Translations under genes and position numbers: made by a program
In this document: in pieces, positions 1-5,648 of the stretch
How the letters are laid out: each line of letters begins with the position of its first letter
Position numbering within the stretch: the first letter of the stretch is position 1
Notes under the pieces: generated by a model
Seen by the model: the letters and a program-made list of their open reading frames with translations, nothing else
Databases searched by the model: none
Told to the model about the DNA's origin: nothing
NCBI GenBank assembly: GCA_017962865.1
Contig: JAGCUM010000205.1
Span: forward strand, 1 to 5,648
Reading direction: 5' to 3'
DNA: 5,648 nucleotides
DNA from: Spirochaetales bacterium
GTDB taxonomy: Bacteria; Spirochaetota; Spirochaetia; Sphaerochaetales; Sphaerochaetaceae

Positions 1-216
1 CAGAATCGTCTCAACGCTGTCCTGGATATCCTCGATGGATACCTTGTCATCCTTGACCTTGTCTGCAAAGCGTGCGCTTGCCCTGAGGGCCAGCATCTGG
101 ATGACATCCTCGTTGTAGTTTTTGTTCGTGGCGACGAATGCGCGCACGATGGCGTTCTCTATCTTCTTGATGTCGAAAGCGACGGTTTCACCCGTTCTCT
201 TCAGTACCTGGTACAT
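1..216 (-). CDS. nrdD: Anaerobic (class III) ribonucleoside-triphosphate reductase, N-terminal ATP-cone fragment
   Basis: Only the first 72 codons are in the window; the rest lies beyond position 1. The protein begins MYQVLKRTGETVAFDIKKIE, and this V-x-K-R-x-G-E-x-x-x-F-D-x-x-K-I-x-x-A-I pattern is typical of an ATP-cone, the allosteric nucleotide-binding domain at the N-terminus of ribonucleotide reductases. The later stretch LALRASARF...VSIEDIQDSVE also resembles class III NrdD N-termini. NrdD makes dNTPs from NTPs under anoxia with a glycyl radical installed by NrdG. The start is supported by AGGAGGA at 222-228, 5 nt upstream of the ATG. Two NrdR-box-like sites upstream independently support an RNR gene. 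NrdR itself also has an ATP-cone, but a zinc ribbon precedes it there, and here the cone begins at residue 1. A class I or II RNR large subunit cannot be fully excluded from 72 residues. Identity as an RNR ATP-cone is sure; class III is likely. Confidence 0.85.
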   Translation of the reverse strand, partial: MYQVLKRTGETVAFDIKKIENAIVRAFVATNKNYNEDVIQMLALRASARFADKVKDDKVSIEDIQDSVETIL

Positions 217-278
217 GACAGTCCTCCTATGTTTTTGCCCAACTTATATAACTCGGATATAGATTTAAATGAATTCCG

Positions 279-307
279 GTATTAACACAAAATGTAGTGT
301 GTGCCAA
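279..307 (-). promoter_or_regulatory. Probable sigma-70 promoter of nrdD
   Basis: Read on the minus strand, a -35 TTGGCA (302-307) is followed by a 17-bp spacer and TAATAC (279-284), preceded directly by TGT as in an extended -10. The -10 matches consensus at only 3 of 6 positions. A weaker alternative -10, TATATA, lies closer to the gene. The spacer contains one complete NrdR-box-like site, so bound repressor would block polymerase. The predicted start leaves a leader of roughly 55 nt before the nrdD ATG. Confidence 0.55.
285..300. promoter_or_regulatory. NrdR box 1 (proximal)
   Basis: The 16-mer acacaaaatgtagtgt matches an idealised NrdR palindrome ACACTATATATAGTGT at 13 of 16 positions, with both outer half-sites ACAC and TAGTGT intact. 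NrdR is the ATP/dATP-sensing repressor of ribonucleotide reductase genes. The box fills the spacer between the -35 and -10 of the nrdD promoter. The binding protein is not encoded in this window, so the assignment rests on motif, position and target gene. Confidence 0.75.
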
Positions 308-316
308 AGCCGCTAG

Positions 317-332
317 ACACTATATTAAGTTG
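317..332. promoter_or_regulatory. NrdR box 2 (distal)
   Basis: The 16-mer acactatattaagttg matches the idealised NrdR box at 12 of 16 positions, with a perfect left half (ACACTATAT) and a degenerate right half. Its centre is 32 bp from that of box 1, about three helical turns. Tandem NrdR boxes are usually spaced by an integral number of turns, which strengthens both calls. Confidence 0.7.
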
Positions 333-376
333 CTCTTCGAAGAAATGTCAAGACTGAAAATATCTTTTTTTTCGAT

Positions 377-410
377 AAAAAAAGAGGAAACGCTCAATGC
401 CGTTTCCTCT
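377..410 (-). terminator. Rho-independent terminator of the regulator-dehydrogenase unit
   Basis: A perfect 10-bp stem (383-392 with 401-410) closes an 8-nt loop. On the minus strand it is followed at once by a run of seven U (377-383, the last base shared with the stem). It begins about 28 nt after the dehydrogenase stop codon, so it ends that transcript and insulates nrdD. Read on the plus strand the same stem is followed by CGG and five T, so it could also terminate weakly in that direction. Beyond the U tract lies a further T8-CGAT-A7 inverted repeat (365-383). Confidence 0.88.
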
Positions 411-437
411 CGGTTTTTAAGTGTTTGTCAGTACTGA

Positions 438-1547
438 TTATACTTCGAACGGGAACTTGTACGGAAGCTTGAATTCGTCACGAAGAGCAACAAATTCCTT
501 CTGGATTGCCTCCCCTACCGGTACTCCCTTGTCCTTGCGGTCGAGCCATGCAAGATGCTCCTTCTCGCCTGCGGTGTAGATGCGCTCGGCTCCGGGTGCC
601 TTTGCCGATGCGCGCAGGTCGCGGCAGATGCCGCCGGCTGTCTTCTCGAAGGTATCCAGTCCCATGAAGAACTCGGGATTGATGACGAAGAAGAAGTGGC
701 CCAGTCTGTACATCTGGGGCTTGCCGTTCTCGTCCTTGCCGTTGAGAGCCTTCATGTACGGGCCGCCCGCAAGGGCCGCAGAGAGAATCTCGACGACTGT
801 CGTGAAGCCGTATCCCTTATAGCCGCCTGTAGCCTCTCCGAGTCCTCCGAGCGGGCACAGTGCTGCCTGACCGGCTCTCATGTCCTTGAGGATCTTGCCG
901 CTGTCGGTCATGGTCTCGCCCTCGCGGTTTACCACGAGGCCTGCGGGTGTGGGCTTGCCGCTTCTCTCATAGAACTCGATCTTGCCGTTCTGGATCGTGG
1001 ATGTCGCACAGTCGAAGTTGAACGGGAAATCCTCGTCGGTGGGCATGGTGAATGTGAGCGGGTTGGTTCCCATCATCGGCTCAACTCCCCATGTGGGGGC
1101 AACCGACGGTCTTGCGTTGGTACCGGAAATACCGATCATGCCGGCTTTCTCGGCCATCGTGGTCCAGTATCCTGCTATTCCGTAGTGGGTGGAATTGAAG
1201 ATCGTTCCGCCTGCCATACCGTACTTGCGGGCCTTCTCGATGAGCATCTCCATCATCCTGTAGGAAGCGACCATACCCATTCCGTTGTTGGCGTCCATGA
1301 CGACCGTGGTGGGGGTTTCCTTGACGATATCGATCTTGGTCACGGGAAGAAGAGTTCCGTTCTTGATTCTGTCGAGGTAGATGGGCTTGAAGCGGTTGCA
1401 GCCGTGGCTCTCGATACCGCGTCTGTCGGACTCAAGCAGAACATCTGCACAGATTTCGGCATCCTTTCTGGGAACACCGTACTTCTCGAATACATCGACC
1501 ATGAAGTCGTTGACCATCTTCCATGGAACAAAAGGTCTTGTCTCCAT
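438..1547 (-). CDS. Ldh_2-family NAD(P)-dependent 2-hydroxyacid dehydrogenase (malate/L-lactate/ureidoglycolate dehydrogenase family)
   Basis: The 369-residue protein has the length and motifs of the Ldh_2 fold, which is unrelated to classical Rossmann lactate dehydrogenases. Members include AllD, YiaK, ComC/SlcC sulfolactate dehydrogenases and archaeal-type malate dehydrogenases; they interconvert 2-hydroxy and 2-oxo acids in the cytoplasm. Visible signatures are R43 with S47-H48-G49 (the family's catalytic His), NSTHYG at 118-123, GTNPL at 160-164, DCATST at 179-184, and GYKGYGF at 242-248. Substrate cannot be read from sequence. Start: a longer in-frame reading begins at a TTG (1562), but that extension consists of the Shine-Dalgarno itself. 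GGAGG at 1556-1560 lies 8 nt before the ATG at 1547, giving METRPFVPWK. The gene follows the DeoR regulator by 27 nt, so it is probably cotranscribed and under its control; the terminator at 377-410 ends the unit. Family call is firm, substrate unknown. Confidence 0.92.
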   Translation of the reverse strand: METRPFVPWKMVNDFMVDVFEKYGVPRKDAEICADVLLESDRRGIESHGCNRFKPIYLDRIKNGTLLPVTKIDIVKETPTTVVMDANNGMGMVASYRMMEMLIEKARKYGMAGGTIFNSTHYGIAGYWTTMAEKAGMIGISGTNARPSVAPTWGVEPMMGTNPLTFTMPTDEDFPFNFDCATSTIQNGKIEFYERSGKPTPAGLVVNREGETMTDSGKILKDMRAGQAALCPLGGLGEATGGYKGYGFTTVVEILSAALAGGPYMKALNGKDENGKPQMYRLGHFFFVINPEFFMGLDTFEKTAGGICRDLRASAKAPGAERIYTAGEKEHLAWLDRKDKGVPVGEAIQKEFVALRDEFKLPYKFPFEV

Positions 1548-1574
1548 TTCCAAATCCTCCAATATCCTTATTTA

Positions 1575-2339
1575 TTATGCTTCTATTATCTCAGCCTTGA
1601 CTGAGCTGTCGGTGCGGAAGAACTCCGCCCCTTCCTTATCCGTTATTATTCCGTGGATCTCGTCCACCCTGCCTATCTGATAGTTGCTGGTCACCCCTAT
1701 CTTGTTGTGCGTCGCAATCACGAAGGCCTTGCCGGTGGTATGTCTGAGCATCATGTTGCTCACGACGCTTTCCTCATAGATCGGAGTGGTAAGGCCCGCG
1801 CTTTCGGAAATGCCGTCGACCCCTATGAAGGACTTGTTGGCGAACATCCCTTCCAGATGCTTTGTGGCCAGGGACCCGGACAGCGAGCGCGATCTGCTTC
1901 TGTAGGTGCCTCCTACCAGAACGATGGTGCATTTTCCGTTCGTATCCGGATGATTGAACACATCGATGTTGTTGGTGATTATCGTAAGCGTCTTGCCGCT
2001 TTCCAGAAGTGCGCCCAGGACTGCAGAGGCAGTGGTGCCGCTGTTGACCATGACGATATCGTCATCCTGGACAAGCTCGGCCGCCTTTTCGGCTATGCGG
2101 TGCTTCTCCTCTGCGAACATGGCGGCTTTCTGAAGGTAATGGGGCTCTGCGTTCATGTTGCGCAGGATCGTCGCTCCGCCGTGGGTCCTCTTGAGAAGAC
2201 CTTCGGCCTCCATCTGGTCCAGGTCGCGTCTGATGGTAAGCTCGGATACTCCGAACTCCTCCGCAAGTCTGGAAACCTGCACGATACCGTTCTCGGAAAG
2301 GATATCCGAAATCTTCTGCTGTCTTTCCAATGGAAGCAT
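1575..2339 (-). CDS. DeoR/GlpR-family transcriptional regulator
   Basis: A 254-residue protein with standard DeoR architecture. The N-terminal winged helix-turn-helix spans about residues 6-57, with the recognition segment FGVSELTIRRDL (29-40) and the wing RTHGGA (51-56). The C-terminal DeoRC sensor domain (about 75-235) carries NSGTT (99-103), ITNN (121-124), VGG (142-144) and GVDGI (173-177). Such domains usually bind phosphorylated sugars or polyols. At 210-213 the usual D-[HS]-S-K motif reads THNK, so the normal Asp is absent. Start: GTG at 2345 would leave only 1 nt after AGAGGG, whereas ATG at 2339 has a 7-nt gap, so the ATG is chosen (MLPLERQQKI). It is divergent from glpK and leads the dehydrogenase gene by 27 nt. 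By position it may be the local GlpR, controlling glpK and its own unit through the repeats at 2411-2440 and 2371-2380. The effector is not shown by sequence. Confidence 0.93.
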   Translation of the reverse strand: MLPLERQQKISDILSENGIVQVSRLAEEFGVSELTIRRDLDQMEAEGLLKRTHGGATILRNMNAEPHYLQKAAMFAEEKHRIAEKAAELVQDDDIVMVNSGTTASAVLGALLESGKTLTIITNNIDVFNHPDTNGKCTIVLVGGTYRSRSRSLSGSLATKHLEGMFANKSFIGVDGISESAGLTTPIYEESVVSNMMLRHTTGKAFVIATHNKIGVTSNYQIGRVDEIHGIITDKEGAEFFRTDSSVKAEIIEA

Positions 2340-2370
2340 GTTCACGCCCTCTTTTATGCCGCTCAGGCAC

Positions 2371-2380
2371 TTGAAAGTTT
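2371..2380. promoter_or_regulatory. Outlying copy of the 10-bp operator repeat (TTGAAAGTTT)
   Basis: This decamer differs from the repeat at 2421-2430 by one base and starts exactly 50 bp earlier, in the same 10-bp phase as the cluster. It covers most of the regulator's -10 box. It is a candidate auxiliary operator for autorepression or looping. A single decamer could occur by chance, so support comes from phase and placement. Confidence 0.45.
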
Positions 2381-2404
2381 ATGCCAACAAAGGCTTGCTG
2401 TCAA
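2376..2404 (-). promoter_or_regulatory. Sigma-70 promoter of the DeoR regulator-dehydrogenase operon
   Basis: On the minus strand TTGACA (2399-2404, a perfect -35) is separated by 17 bp from TAAACT (2376-2381, 4 of 6 matches to TATAAT). Transcription would start near 2369, giving a leader of about 30 nt with AGAGGG as ribosome binding site. A copy of the WTGAANGYTT repeat (2371-2380) overlaps the -10, which suggests autoregulation. Confidence 0.75.
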
Positions 2405-2410
2405 CTTTAT

Positions 2411-3985
<1,575 letters not shown>

Positions 3986-4002
3986 AGCTCCCGCATAGGT
4001 TC

Positions 4003-4024
4003 TGATGACACATCAAGGCTTTTT
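4003..4024 (+). terminator. Weak terminator-like hairpin after glpK
   Basis: TGATG (4003-4007) pairs with CATCA (4011-4015) around a 3-nt loop, and a run of five T follows at 4020-4024. The stem is short, poor in G+C, and separated from the T run by four bases, so termination would be weak at best. It overlaps the candidate promoter of the next gene. Some readthrough from glpK into the thioesterase gene is possible. Confidence 0.3.
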
Positions 4025-4033
4025 CTCTACAAT
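4005..4033 (+). promoter_or_regulatory. Sigma-70 promoter of the thioesterase gene, placed for a leaderless transcript
   Basis: ATGACA (4005-4010) and TACAAT (4028-4033) each match consensus at 5 of 6 positions with exactly 17 bp between them, and the -10 is identical to that of glpK. The usual start, about 7 nt past the -10, falls on 4040, the A of the thioesterase ATG. The six bases between the -10 and the ATG contain no Shine-Dalgarno sequence. The promoter is well supported by pattern; the exact start site is inferred. Confidence 0.65.
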
Positions 4034-4039
4034 GAAAGT

Positions 4040-4780
4040 ATGGAACTTATAAACAAGTACACAACCGAACTGCGGATTCTGCCCAGTCAGACCGACTACG
4101 TCAACAAGCTCAGATACCACGAGACCTTCAATGTCTTCATGGACCTTGCCAACAGGCACGCCGAGATTCTGGGCATTGACCAGAAGACCTTCATGGACAA
4201 GGGTCTTTTCTGGCTGACAGTAAAGACAAGAATCCGTTTCGACCGCCGTCCGACGATGAGCGAGATCGTCCAAGCCCAGACCTGGCCCATCAAGCCCTCC
4301 TCCGTCAGAAGCGACAGATGCTACAGGCTTCTGGATGAGAACGGGGTTCTTGCCGAAGGCCGTACCGAATGGGCGGTCCTGGACCTGAATGCAGGACGGC
4401 TTGCAAACCTGAAGGAACTGTTTCCGCAGGAGCTGGTGTTCAACGAAGAAAGCTTCTCCATCGAGGACTTTCCGAGAATAATGCCCTGTGATGATACTTT
4501 CACCTTGAAAAACAAGTATACAGTGATATCTTCGGACATCGATATGGGCCAGCACATGAACAACGTAGCCTATGTCAGGGCTCTGATGGGCATGTTCTCC
4601 GTGCAGGAACTCAAAGATATGGACATCCGGGAAATCACCGTGATCTTCAAGACATCGGCCCACGAAGGGGATGTTCTTTCCATGCTGTACAAGAAGGAAG
4701 GAGACATCCTGAACTGCGGCCTCTATTTCGAGGACGGAAGACCCTCGTTATTGGCTCAGATACGCATTGCAAACGCGTAG
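4040..4780 (+). CDS. Acyl-ACP thioesterase (FatA/FatB-like, double hotdog)
   Basis: The 246-residue protein has the size and features of bacterial acyl-ACP thioesterases, which release free fatty acids from acyl carrier protein in the cytoplasm. The first hotdog half (about 1-130) shows the family-like YVNKLRYHETFNVFMDLANR region, then HAEILGID, and a helix-strand transition around GLFWLTVKTRI. The second half (about 155-246) holds the active-site signature DMGQHMNNVAYVRAL (168-182). Family members usually read D-x-N-x-H-x-N there; D168, H172 and N174 are kept, but the Asn column is G170. The family Glu that follows the YxxE strand seems to be S206. The enzyme may therefore be altered or slow. 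The start at 4040 gives a normal N-terminus but has no ribosome binding site; the nearest promoter suggests a leaderless mRNA. It lies 54 nt after glpK on the same strand. The family call is strong; chain-length preference and activity are not readable from sequence. Confidence 0.9.
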   Translation: MELINKYTTELRILPSQTDYVNKLRYHETFNVFMDLANRHAEILGIDQKTFMDKGLFWLTVKTRIRFDRRPTMSEIVQAQTWPIKPSSVRSDRCYRLLDENGVLAEGRTEWAVLDLNAGRLANLKELFPQELVFNEESFSIEDFPRIMPCDDTFTLKNKYTVISSDIDMGQHMNNVAYVRALMGMFSVQELKDMDIREITVIFKTSAHEGDVLSMLYKKEGDILNCGLYFEDGRPSLLAQIRIANA

Positions 4781-4789
4781 ATGCGCAAA

Positions 4790-4840
4790 TGCAACCGCCG
4801 GTTGACACATTTCCAAGTACGGTTTGTAGTGTGCAACCGC
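4790..4840. promoter_or_regulatory. Repeated TGCAACCGC sites flanking the Xre promoter, candidate operator
   Basis: The 9-mer tgcaaccgc occurs at 4790-4798 and again at 4832-4840, 42 bp apart or about four helical turns. The first copy is part of a perfect inverted repeat, CAACCG-C-CGGTTG (4792-4804), that runs into the -35 box; the second begins just after the -10. Together they bracket the promoter. Autorepression by the downstream Xre protein is the simplest reading but is inferred. Confidence 0.5.
4802..4830 (+). promoter_or_regulatory. Probable sigma-70 promoter of the Xre-family gene
   Basis: A perfect -35 TTGACA (4802-4807) is separated by 17 bp from TGTAGT (4825-4830), which matches TATAAT at 4 of 6 positions. 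Transcription would begin near 4837, giving a leader of about 70 nt. The leader holds a small 5-bp hairpin (4868-4872 with 4883-4887) and the AAGGAG ribosome binding site. The -10 lacks the conserved A at its second position, so strength is uncertain. Confidence 0.6.
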
Positions 4841-4905
4841 GATTGTTCGTAGGATAGGAGCATCTGGAGCAGACAGACATGCCTGCTGCGGAAAAGGAGT
4901 AAACA

Positions 4906-5648
4906 ATGATTTTGGCAGACAAGATTATCAACCTCAGAAAAAAGATGCTCTGGTCGCAGGAAGAGCTTGCGGACAAGCTGGATGTTTCAAGACAGTCGGT
5001 ATCCAAGTGGGAAAGCTCGCAGTCGATCCCCGATATGGATAAGATATTGAAGATGAGCCGCCTCTTCGGCGTCTCAACCGATTACCTCCTGAAGGACGAG
5101 CTCGGGGAAACCGACGAGGCACCCCAGGTGCAGGAAGACGACAATCCCGCCCTCAGACATGTTTCAATGGAGCAGGCTTCAGAATATATGGAAATCAGAG
5201 CCAAGAGCGCTCCGAAGATCGCACTCTCCACCATGCTCTGCGTTCTGGCACCCATGATGCTCCTGTTCTTCATAGCCCTTTCGCTCTCAGGCTGGGTCAA
5301 CATGACTGAAAACGCGGCCACGGGAATCGGGCTGAGTTTCATGATCATCCTCGTTGCCCTGGGCGTTATCGGCTTCATCAAAGCGGGCTCAGCGGCATCG
5401 GAATATGAGTTTCTCGAGAAGGAGGCCTTCGAGACCGAGTACGGCGTTACGGGCGCGGTGAAGAAGCGCAAGGACGAGTATAAGGAACAGTACACAAGGA
5501 CCAACACGATCTGCACGGTGATGTGCATTCTTTCTGTAGTTCCTCTGTTCCTCTCGATCTGCTTCAATGCCGCGGATTTCGTTTACGTGTTCGATGTATG
5601 CTTCATCCTGCTGATGTGTGCCTTTGCATGCTACGGTTTCGTGTATGC
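4906..5648 (+). CDS. Membrane-anchored Xre-family helix-turn-helix regulator, C-terminus outside the window
   Basis: The reading frame is open from the ATG at 4906 to the window edge (247 codons, no stop). AAGGAG at 4894-4899 lies 6 nt before the start. Residues 4-62 form a Cro/C1-type HTH: NLRKKMLWSQEELADKLDVS, then RQSVSKWESSQSIPD and a segment ending FGVSTDYLL. An acidic linker (about 65-82) follows. Four hydrophobic segments are visible at about 104-128, 140-160, 201-220 and 225-247, with a charged stretch between the second and third (about 166-197) rich in E and K. The protein is therefore probably bound to the cytoplasmic membrane with its DNA-binding head in the cytoplasm. This architecture is common in Bacillota, where the signal is usually unknown. 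Its promoter region holds repeated sites suggesting autoregulation. Sensed signal and target genes cannot be told. Confidence 0.88.
   Translation, partial: MILADKIINLRKKMLWSQEELADKLDVSRQSVSKWESSQSIPDMDKILKMSRLFGVSTDYLLKDELGETDEAPQVQEDDNPALRHVSMEQASEYMEIRAKSAPKIALSTMLCVLAPMMLLFFIALSLSGWVNMTENAATGIGLSFMIILVALGVIGFIKAGSAASEYEFLEKEAFETEYGVTGAVKKRKDEYKEQYTRTNTICTVMCILSVVPLFLSICFNAADFVYVFDVCFILLMCAFACYGFVY

Noticed and set aside
1548..1562. Upstream TTG start adding five residues to the dehydrogenase
   Set aside because: The added codons contain the GGAGG ribosome binding site for the ATG at 1547.
555..1604. A 349-codon open frame on the plus strand, antisense to the dehydrogenase gene
   Set aside because: It is opposite a clear Ldh_2 gene, has no recognisable domain and no ribosome binding site, and its composition follows from the codon bias of the real gene.
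2340..2345. GTG start adding two residues to the DeoR regulator
   Set aside because: It would leave only one base after the AGAGGG ribosome binding site; the ATG at 2339 has normal spacing.
4763..4790. Imperfect hairpin spanning the thioesterase stop codon
   Set aside because: The stem is about 7 bp with a bulge and no T run follows, so it is not a supported terminator.
4815..4830. NrdR-box-like right half (TGTAGTGT) in the Xre promoter
   Set aside because: The left half (4815-4822) does not match the ACACTATA half-site and there is no second box, so the likeness to the nrdD site is limited to one half.

Overview
The window looks like a stretch of chromosome from an anaerobic or facultatively anaerobic bacterium of mid GC content. 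The evidence is the N-terminus of a class III-type (anaerobic) ribonucleotide reductase under apparent NrdR control, ordinary sigma-70-like promoters, strong AGGAGG-type ribosome binding sites, and a membrane-anchored Xre regulator of a kind common in Bacillota. A gut Clostridia or Erysipelotrichia member is plausible and an anaerobic spirochaete is possible. The sequence alone does not settle the taxon. No mobile element, CRISPR array, tRNA or rRNA was seen.

Layout. Positions 1-216 (minus) hold the start of nrdD, preceded by a promoter and two NrdR-box-like sites whose centres lie 32 bp apart. A strong minus-strand terminator at 377-410 separates it from a two-gene minus-strand unit: a DeoR/GlpR-family regulator (1575-2339), then an Ldh_2-family NAD(P)-dependent 2-hydroxyacid dehydrogenase (438-1547). 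Divergent from these, on the plus strand, is glycerol kinase glpK (2495-3985). The 155-bp divergent region carries two back-to-back sigma-70 promoters. Between their -35 boxes lie three tandem 10-bp repeats, and a fourth in-phase copy sits on the regulator's own -10. This is the best regulatory structure in the window. Downstream of glpK are an acyl-ACP thioesterase gene (4040-4780), whose promoter is placed so that its mRNA would be leaderless, and a truncated Xre-type transcription factor with membrane helices (4906 to the window end), whose promoter is bracketed by a repeated 9-mer.

How the genes may work together. The regulator probably senses a phosphorylated metabolite and controls both itself with the dehydrogenase and glpK. 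That would link glycerol phosphorylation to a 2-hydroxy/2-oxoacid redox step. This is inferred from layout and family knowledge. The thioesterase, NrdD and Xre genes appear to be separately regulated neighbours. I did not find a clearly new system. The points most worth following up are the helically phased operator array, the leaderless thioesterase promoter, and substitutions at usually conserved thioesterase active-site positions. Four start codons (dehydrogenase, DeoR regulator, glpK, and the leaderless thioesterase) were decided from ribosome binding sites and promoters. For the first three, a longer in-frame reading with a TTG or GTG start was rejected.
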